Part shown: positions 7,688 through 16,522 of the stretch, piece by piece
Numbering within the stretch: the stretch's first letter is position 1
Layout: each line of letters begins with the position of its first letter
Assembly (NCBI GenBank): GCA_900544815.1
Contig: UQWT01000021.1
Coordinates: 1 to 27,654 of the forward strand
DNA: 27,654 bases
Direction of reading: 5' to 3'
From: an uncultured Bacteroidales bacterium
Lineage (GTDB): Bacteria; Bacteroidota; Bacteroidia; Bacteroidales; UBA932
Translations under genes and position numbers: made by a program
Notes under the pieces: model-generated
Seen by the model: only the letters and a program-made list of their open reading frames with translations
Databases searched by the model: none
Told to the model about the DNA's origin: nothing

Positions 7688-8680
7688 TTAAACCTTGTCT
7701 TTTATCCTTTTGGATCTTATATTGGTCTTGCGCATCCACCAGCGGTTTTTCATGCGCATTGCCCACAATTTGAGCGGTGCTGTGTGGCGCTCAATCTTTT
7801 CGGGGTAGATATCCTTTATGTTAATGAGTATGCCTGTCTCCTCAACCCCTCCGAATCCAGGATTTATGGATGTCCCAAATACCCTCATCGATGGTGAAAG
7901 GTTCATATATGAGTTGATTAGAGGCGGAATGTGCTCGCCGTAATTCTTTATCTCATGCTGCAGAATCTTATACCCCTCCTTGTACGGCTTATCGCGGAAA
8001 AGCTCCGCAATCTCCGGGTTATCCTTGTCACAGTCCAAAGGCGTGATAGGAGTTACAAGATTGTCATTATCATGAAAATAATGGCTCATGAAATTTAACA
8101 GGATATCCCTTGCCCTCCCATTATATGAGGTGTACATTGTCACCTTACCAAAGAAATACTCGCAATCCGTATACTTTAAAACAAGCGCACCAAGTCCATC
8201 CCAAAGATTGTCTAACGAATAGAGACTCTTCCTGCGGATATTGGTACTCTGATAATTGGGTTGCACAAAGGAACGCCCAAGTTCTATTGTTACAGGCATA
8301 TACTCCTTTACAAACTTGTCCGAAAACTTGAACAGCTCCTCAGTTGCAAGTTTGTGAATATCCAGATCCTTGCAGCTAATATATCTATACCCGCCAACAA
8401 TCTCCAAATCCTTTGGATCCCAGACTATCAGCTGTAGGTATGGAGAAGCCGGGTCTATATCAAATTCGTCTATGTCAAGCTCTTTGCCGGTACCCCCACC
8501 GGCCATCCTAAACGAAATCTCTCTCAAACGTCCTATCTCGCGCATCACATTAGGCGAATCGTGCGCGGTAACCTCAAAAAGATAGTTTCCACCTCTTCTT
8601 GTCTCTCTAATGAACTTGTCTGCAGTGAGTTCCTTTATAAGGAGCTCTCTTGGTACGGGGTTGATTATTGGCTGCATCAT
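7688..8680 (-). CDS. glsB: Glycine N-acyltransferase-like GNAT enzyme (GlsB)
   Basis: A protein of about 330 residues of the OlsB-like acyltransferase group in the GNAT superfamily. It matches Bacteroides GlsB, which joins a 3-hydroxy fatty acid to glycine, the first step in glycine (and flavolipin-type) lipid synthesis. Visible marks are IVGGYRYI, then ELGRSFVQPNYQ and DNLWDGLGALVLKY, the usual acyl-donor core. It follows glsA, and its ATG at 8680 overlaps the glsA stop as ATGA, the classic coupled layout. A longer frame to 8719 is open but would overlap glsA by 43 nt. No terminator is seen before the DUF1016 promoter. Assignment rests on family motifs and on pairing with glsA. Confidence 0.85.
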   Translation of the reverse strand: MMQPIINPVPRELLIKELTADKFIRETRRGGNYLFEVTAHDSPNVMREIGRLREISFRMAGGGTGKELDIDEFDIDPASPYLQLIVWDPKDLEIVGGYRYISCKDLDIHKLATEELFKFSDKFVKEYMPVTIELGRSFVQPNYQSTNIRRKSLYSLDNLWDGLGALVLKYTDCEYFFGKVTMYTSYNGRARDILLNFMSHYFHDNDNLVTPITPLDCDKDNPEIAELFRDKPYKEGYKILQHEIKNYGEHIPPLINSYMNLSPSMRVFGTSINPGFGGVEETGILINIKDIYPEKIERHTAPLKLWAMRMKNRWWMRKTNIRSKRIKDKV

Positions 8681-9513
8681 TTTAGTGAGTATGATTTTTC
8701 TCTTATAAGTTGGTTCCACATTCTAATGTTGGGGGTCTGCCTTATCTCCTCTATGTCAATAGGCTTCCCGACAAACAACCCAAAGGTACGGTTTTTTTGT
8801 CTGAACATCTCGTCGGGAAGATAAATCATCTCAATATTGAACTTTATCCCCAACGCTTTCCTTATGTTGGCAAGCCTGTAGAAGAAATTGGAGTTCTGCC
8901 CTGTAAAGTGCATGGGCACTATGCTCCTGTTGTATTTAAGAGCCTGTTTTATGTAGCCTCCTTTCCATTCAAGATCTGTAATGGAGCCGTTTATCTTTCT
9001 GGAACAGAGACCTGCCGGAAAATATAATATCTGATTTGACGACATGTATGCATCCTCTATTCTTCTTGCATACTCCTTGCTCATTGTGCCATGTTTCACC
9101 GTATTCACAGGGATGAAAATATCCTCTAACGGTTTTATATTCATAAGCAGGTCATTAACAACAAACATCACCTTTTTGTTATATAATCTACTTATCTCAT
9201 TGATTATGATTATGCCGTCTAATCCCCCCAAAGGGTGGTTGCATACAAAAATATATTTTTGAGAGGGGAGCAGTGCAGATCTGTCTTCAAATGTTATATT
9301 GCAATTTACATTAAACTCATGCAATAGCTTTTCTGCAAAGTCAACACCGGTGTAGCCTGCATATTTCTCAAGGAGCGCATTAAGCTCATCTTGGTGAACA
9401 GTGCGCTTGAGGTAATTGATGGCAAACTTTGGCGTAAATTTTGACAAGGTCCGGCTTTTTGATGCAAGAACTTTGTCTATGTCTATTTTTAATGGTGTCT
9501 GATTTTTGCTCAT
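8677..9513 (-). CDS. glsA: PlsC-like O-acyltransferase (GlsA)
   Basis: A 278-residue lysophospholipid-acyltransferase-family protein. It carries FVCNHPLGGLDG (about 90-101), which stands for the catalytic His-Asp motif of this family, here with five rather than four residues between His and Asp, and FPAGLCSRK (about 163-171), equivalent to the FPEGTRS acceptor-binding motif. In Bacteroides GlsA adds a second acyl chain to the hydroxyl of N-acyl-glycine made by GlsB, giving a membrane glycine lipid linked to stress tolerance. Translation is coupled to glsB by an ATGA overlap. It is divergent from rpoN across a 149-nt gap. The gene pair makes the assignment firmer than either gene alone. Confidence 0.85.
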   Translation of the reverse strand: MSKNQTPLKIDIDKVLASKSRTLSKFTPKFAINYLKRTVHQDELNALLEKYAGYTGVDFAEKLLHEFNVNCNITFEDRSALLPSQKYIFVCNHPLGGLDGIIIINEISRLYNKKVMFVVNDLLMNIKPLEDIFIPVNTVKHGTMSKEYARRIEDAYMSSNQILYFPAGLCSRKINGSITDLEWKGGYIKQALKYNRSIVPMHFTGQNSNFFYRLANIRKALGIKFNIEMIYLPDEMFRQKNRTFGLFVGKPIDIEEIRQTPNIRMWNQLIREKSYSLK

Positions 9514-9650
9514 AAATTATTATTAATAAGCATATTGCTTACATAGATATTGTCTGTTGTGTAGTGCTTCTAAAGAGCTTGGCTTTGGCAGAACCCGCAT
9601 CTATCCTGTAGTTGCAAGAGCTTTTGTTAGCGCGAAGTTAAAAAAAATTA

Positions 9651-9658
9651 TACCTTTG
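9651..9658 (+). promoter_or_regulatory. TAnnTTTG promoter element of rpoN
   Basis: TACCTTTG matches the Bacteroidetes -7 element and ends 4 nt before the rpoN ATG at 9663. An upstream TTTG (9623-9626) is present but 24 nt away, longer than the usual 19-21. Transcription would begin at about the start codon, so the mRNA may be leaderless. Confidence 0.55.
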
Positions 9659-9662
9659 TAAT

Positions 9663-11066
9663 ATGTTAAAGCAGGGATTACAACAAAAATTACAGCAAAA
9701 GCTGTCACCTCAGCAGATTCAGACAATCAAATTGCTGGAGCTTACTACATTGGAACTTGAGCAGAAGATAAAAAAGGTATTGGAGGAGAATCCTGTAATA
9801 GATGAGAATACAGAGTCGGAGGAGCAGGAGGAGGAACCAAAGAATGTTTCGTTGAGTGAATATGGTGCAGATGACCCTACTCCATCCTATAAACTCTATG
9901 TAAACAATCAAGGGAAGGATCTAAAGCCTCAATACAACACCTTTTCTGTTAAAGAGAGCTTCCAACAAAGTTTGGTAGCTCAGTTGGGCTATAGAAATCT
10001 GGATGAACGCACACGGAAGATAGCTGTGTTTATGATTGGCAGTTTAGATGATGACGGCTATCTGCGCAGAGACTTAGAATCCCTTTCGGACGATATTGCC
10101 TTTAGACTTAACATAGAGACAACCCCTGAGGAGTTGGAGAAGATCCTTAAGATGATTCAGGAGTTTGAGCCTGTGGGGGTTGGTGCCAGAGATCTTAGGG
10201 AGTGTCTTCTGTTGCAGATAGAATCAAAAACAAAGACAAAAGCTGTTGAAACAGCCTGTAAAATCCTTAAAGATTACTTTACAGAGTTTACAAAGAAACA
10301 TTATCAGAAGATAACATCTAAACTGAATATCTCGCAGGAGGAGCTGAAAAGTGCAATAGATGAGATTGTAAAACTTAACCCACGCCCCGGCGGACAGATA
10401 GATGATTCATATACCGAGCAAGCTCAGCAGATTGTTCCAGATTTTCTTTTGGAAGAGAAAGACGGTGAGATGGTCATGAGTATGCCTAAATATAATATTC
10501 CGGAGCTAAAAGTTAACAAACGTTATGCAGAACTGTTAATGAAGTCTGCTCAACAAGACAGGGCCGGGAGGGAGGCTGCATCGTTTGTGAAACAGAAGTT
10601 AGACTCCGCCAAATGGTTTATTGAGGCACTTAAACAGCGGCAGCACACATTGGAAAGCACAATGAAAGCCATCTTGGAGTTTCAGAAAGATTTCTTTGCA
10701 GAGGGTGATGAGACAAAACTAAAACCAATGGTTCTTAAGAATATAGCGGAGAAGACCGGTTTGGATATCTCAACAATATCCCGCGTGGTGAACTGTAAAT
10801 ATATCCAGACACCTTTTGGGATCTATCCTCTAAAATATTTCTTTTCAGAGGGCCTTGTGGCAGATAATGGCGAAGAGGTCTCAACAAGGGAGATAAAGAA
10901 GATACTTCAGGATTGCGTGGCAGCGGAAAACAAATCAAAACCCCTTACAGATGAGGAGCTTGTGGCAGAGCTTAAAAAGAAGGGCTATATTGTTGCCCGC
11001 AGAACTGTCGCCAAATACCGCGAGCAGTTGAATATCCCTATAGCCCGTTTAAGAAAGGAGATATAA
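9663..11066 (+). CDS. rpoN: RNA polymerase sigma-54 factor
   Basis: A full-length sigma-54 of 467 residues. The Gln-rich region I at the N-terminus (LQQKLQQKLSPQQIQTIKLLE) contacts activators. An acidic stretch follows, then core-binding and HTH regions. The C-terminal RpoN box is present as ARRTVAKYRE, near the end, and recognises the -24 promoter element. It directs transcription that needs AAA+ enhancer-binding activators. The start is supported by the family N-terminus. The lipoprotein gene 19 nt downstream is on the same strand and may be co-transcribed. No region is missing. Confidence 0.97.
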   Translation: MLKQGLQQKLQQKLSPQQIQTIKLLELTTLELEQKIKKVLEENPVIDENTESEEQEEEPKNVSLSEYGADDPTPSYKLYVNNQGKDLKPQYNTFSVKESFQQSLVAQLGYRNLDERTRKIAVFMIGSLDDDGYLRRDLESLSDDIAFRLNIETTPEELEKILKMIQEFEPVGVGARDLRECLLLQIESKTKTKAVETACKILKDYFTEFTKKHYQKITSKLNISQEELKSAIDEIVKLNPRPGGQIDDSYTEQAQQIVPDFLLEEKDGEMVMSMPKYNIPELKVNKRYAELLMKSAQQDRAGREAASFVKQKLDSAKWFIEALKQRQHTLESTMKAILEFQKDFFAEGDETKLKPMVLKNIAEKTGLDISTISRVVNCKYIQTPFGIYPLKYFFSEGLVADNGEEVSTREIKKILQDCVAAENKSKPLTDEELVAELKKKGYIVARRTVAKYREQLNIPIARLRKEI

Positions 11067-11085
11067 CAAAACCTTTTAATATTAT

Positions 11086-12966
11086 ATGAAGAAACTATTA
11101 GTTATGATGTTGCTGGTTCTTGTTGGAGCAGTAACATGGAGTTGTAAGTACAACGACGATGATATTTGGAATGCCGTAGAAGATCTTAATAGTAAGGTTG
11201 AGGCCATGGATAAGGCTGTAAAACAGGCTAATACAGATTTAATATCACTTAGAAGCATTGTTGAGGCGTTGCAGAAGGATATAACAATCAAATCTGTGAT
11301 TGAAGGGGAGAATGATTATACAGTTACATTCTCAGATGGAAAGACTATAACAATAGCAAATGGTAAAGGTGGGGATGTACCAAAAATCTCCGTTATTAAG
11401 GGGGATGATGGTTTATATTATTGGGCTATAGATGGGAAGATACTTGAGTCCGATGGTGTTAAGATTAGAGCTCAAGGAACAGATGGTATTACTCCTCAAC
11501 TTAGGATAAATGAAACAACTAAGGAGTGGGAGATCTCTTTAGATGGAGAGACTTGGACCTCTATGGGGGTAAAGGCAGACGGAAAAGAGGGAGATTCTAT
11601 CTTTAAATCTGTTAAAGATGGTGAGAATGATGTTGTTTTTGAGCTTAGGGATGGTAGCAAGATAGTACTTCCTAAGGGGGCATCTTCTGTATTCCGTTTT
11701 GTAATGAAGGAGGATTGTGCATATGAGCTGTTTGGTTTTGGACAAAAGAAGGAGATTCCGCTTAGCGTTGTAAACATAGCTGCAGCAGACTATATGAATG
11801 TACCTTTAGGATGGGATGTTGAGTTTGATTTGGAGAAGAAAGTGGCTAAAGTTACAGCACCTCTATACAGTGGTACTAACTATACAGAGGGTATTATCTC
11901 ATTGATTGGTATTGATAATCAGAGAGAGACTATTATAGCATCTGCAAAGGTCTGTGCGGTTAATTTTCTAGAACCTAAAGGTGCGTATGTTCTTAACGAA
12001 GGTAATTTCTCTACAGAGAACGGCTCTCTTATATTTATTATGTCTACAGGTAAAGTTATAGACAGAGTTTATTACAGAGCAAATGGTACTGAATTGGGCC
12101 ATACAACTCAGGATCTGTTCTCTTCTGAAGGGAAAATATATATTATATCGCAAAATGGTAATAAAATGGACGGAGATGGAACTCTTGTAGTTGCAGATCT
12201 TAAAACTATGGAAAAAGTTGCAGCATACAATGAAGAGTTGTCTGCGCTTTCAATGCCTACTCATATAGCTGTTATTGGAAATATTGCGTATATTAGAGAT
12301 AATAACGGTATTCACTGTTTCAATATGGAAACAAAGGCCCTATCTCTTGTAGAGGGGACCAAAGGCGCCTCAATGAACCGTATGGCAGTAATTGGCAACA
12401 AGGTATTTGCTGCTGCAGGTAAAAAAGTTATGGTTATTGAAAACGGAGCGTTGGTAAAGAGTATAGAACTTGCCGGTACAGTATCCGGTATAGTAAAATC
12501 GTCAGACAAGAATATCTGGGTTTCATGCACTACCTCACCTGCCCGAATCTTAAAATTGAATGCTGCAGATTATTCTATGGTTTCTCATGAGCTTCCCGAC
12601 GAATACAAATTGGGAGCCGGCTGGGGGTCTACACCGGCTATAACAGCAAAGGATAATTTAATCTATTTCTGTAATGCAGGAAACATGATAAACAGACATA
12701 ATTTTGAGACAGATAAGACAGTAGCACTTACAGATGTTAAAAAACATATTGCCAATTTTGGAATGCTTTATAATAATCCGGCCGTTCATCCTGCAACCGG
12801 TGAGGTATACTATACCTCTATAAAAGGGTATGGAATGGACTACCTTGTAAATGATATTGCTATGTTTGATTTTAGCGATTCGTCTCCGTTTATGGTAGAA
12901 GATTTCCAAAATTATACTAGATTCCCGGCAGGTGTGTTCTTTATACTCGATTATTATGATTTCTAA
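11086..12966 (+). CDS. Surface lipoprotein with DUF4988 and DUF5074 beta-propeller
   Basis: A 626-residue secreted lipoprotein. It has an N-terminal signal ending at Cys20 (VTWSC) followed by KYNDDD, acidic residues like the Bacteroidetes surface-export signal. Residues about 25-110 form a DUF4988 region with a short coiled coil (DLNSKVEAMDKAVKQ) and a beta segment; a similar beta motif (VVFELRDGSKIVL) recurs near 185. From about 300 (GAYVLNEGNFSTENGSL) to the end it resembles DUF5074, a YncE-like beta-propeller found in Bacteroidetes lipoproteins. The ligand is unknown. It follows rpoN by 19 nt and ends at a shared bidirectional terminator. No SusC/SusD partner is in the window. Confidence 0.85.
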   Translation: MKKLLVMMLLVLVGAVTWSCKYNDDDIWNAVEDLNSKVEAMDKAVKQANTDLISLRSIVEALQKDITIKSVIEGENDYTVTFSDGKTITIANGKGGDVPKISVIKGDDGLYYWAIDGKILESDGVKIRAQGTDGITPQLRINETTKEWEISLDGETWTSMGVKADGKEGDSIFKSVKDGENDVVFELRDGSKIVLPKGASSVFRFVMKEDCAYELFGFGQKKEIPLSVVNIAAADYMNVPLGWDVEFDLEKKVAKVTAPLYSGTNYTEGIISLIGIDNQRETIIASAKVCAVNFLEPKGAYVLNEGNFSTENGSLIFIMSTGKVIDRVYYRANGTELGHTTQDLFSSEGKIYIISQNGNKMDGDGTLVVADLKTMEKVAAYNEELSALSMPTHIAVIGNIAYIRDNNGIHCFNMETKALSLVEGTKGASMNRMAVIGNKVFAAAGKKVMVIENGALVKSIELAGTVSGIVKSSDKNIWVSCTTSPARILKLNAADYSMVSHELPDEYKLGAGWGSTPAITAKDNLIYFCNAGNMINRHNFETDKTVALTDVKKHIANFGMLYNNPAVHPATGEVYYTSIKGYGMDYLVNDIAMFDFSDSSPFMVEDFQNYTRFPAGVFFILDYYDF

Positions 12967-13016
12967 ATAAATACTTTAGAGATACAATTGAAAACCAGAT
13001 AAAAAGTGCAGGACTT

Positions 13017-13049
13017 AAAAAGCAGGCGCAATGCAGTAACTGCCTTTTT
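13017..13049. terminator. Bidirectional terminator between convergent genes
   Basis: AAAAAGCAG at 13017-13025 pairs with CTGCCTTTTT at 13040-13049 with one bulged base. The A and T runs on both sides let it act in both directions, ending the lipoprotein gene on the plus strand and the DUF5009 gene on the minus strand. Confidence 0.55.
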
Positions 13050-13059
13050 ATTTGGTTTT

Positions 13060-14469
13060 TTATGCTTTCCAGAAGATTCTCTTTTTAGATAACAGACTCA
13101 CACACCAGATAGTAAAGAAAACTATTGTTGCCGCTCTAACTATGCCCCATCCTGTCATGCCTGGCGGATATACCATTTTGTACAGATATATGAATCCTGT
13201 AAGTTTCATAAGCGGCATTATAAATGAATCAAATGCTATATAGCTCATGAGTGGATTCTTTCCTGCTCCTGTAAAGCTTTTTACAAATAGTGAATTTGGC
13301 ATAAATTTACAGATATAATCGCAGAACATAAGCAAAAAGATGCTCAAAGAGCATGTAACAAGGCAGTACTGTATAGTACATGGAACTTTTTTAAGGCCCC
13401 CATCTATAGGTTCTAATATCAATCCTGCAACAAGCAAGTAGGCTGCAGTGGCAAACAATGTTTTATATAGTGCAAAATATCTTTTTATAAATTGCCACAG
13501 AATCATTAGAAAAACAGTACTTACAATTAGATTTATCCAGTACCAACGCATATATGTGGCAAAGATAACCCAAACAACAAGTGTAAGAATTGTAGGGAAG
13601 AAAAGGTGCATCTTTTTGCTTGTAAGTTCTTTGCATATATTCTCTCCTGCAGCGAACCTCTTTTGCAGAGTGTCACCTATGAACGTAGCAGGCAGGAGCA
13701 ACAGTAAAAAATAGATATACTCTGTGTTGAACCACCAGCGTATGTTTGGGTTTGCGTATGTTATTGCAGGGATCTTCTCATACATAGTAACTATGGTAAT
13801 GGCCAATATTATTCCAAAAATGAGCGCGCGGTTTCTGTATGAATCTCTTGTAAAGTACCAGATTAAGGCTCCAAAAAGGTATAGGAAGGCCAATAAAAAG
13901 ATTATTATGCCACGCCTCTGTACATTTATTGTTTCGTTAAAGCAGTAGTGCCCTATTGCTATAATGCTTAGACAGAGCGCTATACCCAATATTCGCATGC
14001 TGCAAACAAACCGTTTGGATCTCCCTTTGAATACCATGTAGAGCGGAAAAAGTGCAAGGAATCCGGCCATTGTAAGCGCAGATGTGAGATATGTGTTATA
14101 TGCTGTGCCATCCTGGGCGGTGTTGGTACTGTAGTTTAAGAAAACGTAGAGATATGAGAACATCCATAGCATTACAAACCTTTCAAAAACCTCAGTGATA
14201 TATCCTCTTGCAGTTATTCCGCCTGCAATCTTGGCTCTCCCTGCCATTGGGATGGAGGCACCCATGCAGAATATGAATATGGGAAATACCATATCCACCC
14301 AACTAAGCCCGGCGATCGTCATATCAAGCTCATGCGTTGGTGGTGGATTCTGTATATGATACATCCATGCAGGGAGTACCCCGTATGGAATTATTGCGCA
14401 GAATACCATTCCAAAGATGGTAATACCGCGCAATAAATCTAATGATAAGTATCTCGTAACTTTATCCAA
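13060..14469 (-). CDS. DUF5009 multi-pass membrane acyltransferase-like protein
   Basis: A 469-residue integral membrane protein with roughly 11-12 hydrophobic segments. The start SLDLLRGITIFGMVF and the SWVDMVFPIFIFCMGASIPM region are typical of DUF5009, related to the heparan-alpha-glucosaminide N-acetyltransferase (HGSNAT/YeiB-like) group, which moves acetyl groups across membranes onto sugars. Its exact substrate is unknown; envelope glycans are plausible. It is the third gene of a tight operon: the phosphohexomutase stop lies 8 nt upstream. Being downstream of a sugar-phosphate mutase fits a glycan role, but this is inference. Confidence 0.8.
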   Translation of the reverse strand: MDKVTRYLSLDLLRGITIFGMVFCAIIPYGVLPAWMYHIQNPPPTHELDMTIAGLSWVDMVFPIFIFCMGASIPMAGRAKIAGGITARGYITEVFERFVMLWMFSYLYVFLNYSTNTAQDGTAYNTYLTSALTMAGFLALFPLYMVFKGRSKRFVCSMRILGIALCLSIIAIGHYCFNETINVQRRGIIIFLLAFLYLFGALIWYFTRDSYRNRALIFGIILAITIVTMYEKIPAITYANPNIRWWFNTEYIYFLLLLLPATFIGDTLQKRFAAGENICKELTSKKMHLFFPTILTLVVWVIFATYMRWYWINLIVSTVFLMILWQFIKRYFALYKTLFATAAYLLVAGLILEPIDGGLKKVPCTIQYCLVTCSLSIFLLMFCDYICKFMPNSLFVKSFTGAGKNPLMSYIAFDSFIMPLMKLTGFIYLYKMVYPPGMTGWGIVRAATIVFFTIWCVSLLSKKRIFWKA

Positions 14470-14477
14470 TACCGCCG

Positions 14478-15833
14478 TTATTTGAAACTCTTTATAATCT
14501 CCTCTGCCTTAGCAACCTTTTCCTTTAGTAACTCATCTGTTTTAGCCTCTGCAATGAATCTTAAATAAGGTTCTGTATTAGAAGGTCTTATATTAAACCA
14601 CCAATCTGGAAATTCAACTCTGTAACCGTCAAAATCCATAAATGCGGTAGACTTCTCTGCACTCATAAAGTAGTCCTTTACAGCCTCCATTGCCTCCTGC
14701 TTGCTCTCTAATTTAAAGTTTATCTCCCCCGAGTTCTTATATCTTTCTATCTCTGCAATGGCTTGAGAGAACTTTATCCCTTTGGCTTTCAGCTCAGATA
14801 CTATGTCTAAAACAATCAGTGAAGCCATTACTCCGCTGTCTGAATAGAAGAACTCTTTAAAGTAGTAGTGTCCTGCAAGCTCCCCTCCATACAAACCGTC
14901 TATCTCTCTAAGTTTTCTTGCTGCAAATGCACGCCCAACCTTCCAGGTGTACATATTAGCTCCATACCTCTCCTTGAGATACTCTCCAACAGCTTTGGAA
15001 CTTCTTATATCCTGAAGGACAGTGCCCTCCATCTTCCTTTTTCCAAACCAGTAATTTCCAAGAAGAGCAATAATCAAATCCGGAGAGATGAATCTGCTAT
15101 TCTCGTCTACGAACATTACACGGTCTGCATCTCCGTCGTAGATAACGCCAATATCGCATCCCTCCTTACGCACAAGCTCCTTAAGAGCCTCCACGTTCTT
15201 TGGAATAAGCGGATTGGCTTCATGATTTGGAAAAGTTCCGTCTAGTTCAGAAAAGATATAATGAAGATTGTTGCCTGTTCCAAGAATATCCTTTATGAAC
15301 AGACCGGCCATTCCGTTGGAAATGTCAACTCCTATGAAGAGGTTGGAGTAGTCTTCTTTATATTGCAACTGAAATTTTATATACTCTTTAATAATGTCTA
15401 ATTTTTCAACTGTCCCCTTTTGTGTGGCCGGAACGATAGGCTCGTTATTCTCTATCCAGCTTTGAATCTGTCCGAGACCGTTGTCCAAACCAACCGGAAG
15501 TGCATTGGTTGTTGAAACCTTCATTCCATTGTACTCACGCGGGTTGTGAGATGCCGTAATCTGCACAGACGCTTTGAATCCGTACTTTGCGGTTGCCCAG
15601 TACACCATAGGGGTTGTGGCCAAACCAAGGTCTGCTACATTGGCACCTGCATCTGTAATGCCCTTTATCAGATACTCTCTAATCTCCGGCGATGATTCTC
15701 TTACATCCCTGCCAACCAATACTTTATCTGTTTTTAACAACTTAGGGATAAAATATCCTACCTTATAGGCTGTTTCTTTGTTGAAATCCTTATTGTAAAC
15801 ACCTCTTATATCGTATGCGTGAAATGCGCCCAT
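14478..15833 (-). CDS. manB: Phosphomannomutase / phosphoglucomutase
   Basis: A 451-residue alpha-D-phosphohexomutase that interconverts hexose 6-phosphate and 1-phosphate for nucleotide-sugar synthesis. All four family motifs are present: TASHNPREYNG with the phosphorylated Ser (about 98-108), metal-binding DGDADR (about 236-241), sugar-recognition GGELAGHYYF (about 317-326), and phosphate-binding RPSNTEPYLR (about 418-427). Mannose versus glucose preference cannot be settled from sequence. It lies 41 nt after def. Unusually for this phylum, a strong purine-rich AGGAGGA precedes the ATG by about 6 nt. Confidence 0.93.
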   Translation of the reverse strand: MGAFHAYDIRGVYNKDFNKETAYKVGYFIPKLLKTDKVLVGRDVRESSPEIREYLIKGITDAGANVADLGLATTPMVYWATAKYGFKASVQITASHNPREYNGMKVSTTNALPVGLDNGLGQIQSWIENNEPIVPATQKGTVEKLDIIKEYIKFQLQYKEDYSNLFIGVDISNGMAGLFIKDILGTGNNLHYIFSELDGTFPNHEANPLIPKNVEALKELVRKEGCDIGVIYDGDADRVMFVDENSRFISPDLIIALLGNYWFGKRKMEGTVLQDIRSSKAVGEYLKERYGANMYTWKVGRAFAARKLREIDGLYGGELAGHYYFKEFFYSDSGVMASLIVLDIVSELKAKGIKFSQAIAEIERYKNSGEINFKLESKQEAMEAVKDYFMSAEKSTAFMDFDGYRVEFPDWWFNIRPSNTEPYLRFIAEAKTDELLKEKVAKAEEIIKSFK

Positions 15834-15837
15834 ATTA

Positions 15838-15847
15838 TTTCCTCCTC
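15838..15847 (-). promoter_or_regulatory. Shine-Dalgarno-like ribosome binding site
   Basis: On the minus strand GAGGAGGAAA stands a few nt before the ATG at 15833 of the phosphohexomutase gene. Other genes in this window start without such a sequence, so this is exceptional and supports the chosen start. Confidence 0.6.
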
Positions 15848-15874
15848 TTTTTTACAATGTTTTCGCTGTTAATA

Positions 15875-16447
15875 TTATCTCTTTGGTTTTCTAACAATTT
15901 TGTAATTCGTTCTAACCTTGCCGTTAGCTATGTTGTTAAGTTTACCTGCTATAAGCTTCTTCCTAATCTGGCTTACTTTGTCGGTGAACAGAATCCCTTT
16001 AAGATGATCCATCTCATGCTGGACAATTCTGCACCCGAAATTGTTGAATTCCCTCTCTACCTCCTCAAAGTTCTCATCTATGTAACGCACCTTAATTTTG
16101 GCCGGTCTTATCACATCTGCGTGGATATCCGGAACACTAAGGCAGCCCTCCGAATACTCTGCCGTCTCATTGCTCTCCTCAACAACCTCGGGATTAATCA
16201 TCGCAAACCTGAATCCTTTGAGGTCCGGCATATCCTCCTGCAGCGGAGAACCGTCTATTACAAGCAATTGAATGGATTTCCCAATCTGAGGTGCAGCCAA
16301 ACCAACACCATCTGAATTTTCCATTGTTTCAAACATGTTGTGAATAAGCTCTTTAAGCTCAGCTTGTAACTTCTCGTCATTGTAATCCAACTTGGCAGCT
16401 TGCTCTCTAAGGACCTCGCTACCGTATACATATATAGGTAATATCAT
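15875..16447 (-). CDS. def: Peptide deformylase
   Basis: A 190-residue peptide deformylase, the metalloenzyme that removes the formyl group from the N-terminal Met of new proteins. The three signature motifs are intact: GVGLAAPQIG (about 48-57), EGCLSVP with the metal-binding Cys (about 99-105), and QHEMDHLKG with the two metal-binding His and catalytic Glu (about 142-150). It is first in an operon with the phosphohexomutase and DUF5009 genes. A weak promoter-like TATCTTTA lies at 16471-16478 on the minus strand. The divergent GNAT gene starts 75 nt away. Confidence 0.97.
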   Translation of the reverse strand: MILPIYVYGSEVLREQAAKLDYNDEKLQAELKELIHNMFETMENSDGVGLAAPQIGKSIQLLVIDGSPLQEDMPDLKGFRFAMINPEVVEESNETAEYSEGCLSVPDIHADVIRPAKIKVRYIDENFEEVEREFNNFGCRIVQHEMDHLKGILFTDKVSQIRKKLIAGKLNNIANGKVRTNYKIVRKPKR

Positions 16448-16522
16448 CTTTAAACTTACTTTGAAACGCGTAAAGATACTATTTTTTTTGTAAATTGCAT
16501 CCCGACAAATAATAGATGATTT

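Noticed and set aside
7616..7897. Plus-strand ORF across the glsB/DUF1016 junction
   Set aside because: It overlaps the ends of two real minus-strand genes, and its sequence resembles no family.
7688..8719. Longer glsB start at 8719
   Set aside because: It would overlap glsA by 43 nt, while the ATG at 8680 gives a standard ATGA stop-start overlap.
9576..9634. Possible degenerate GCYAAM copy upstream of rpoN (GCTTGGCTTTGGC, GCTTTTGTTAGCG)
   Set aside because: Only two short partial units, without the shared flank; too weak to list as a repeat element.
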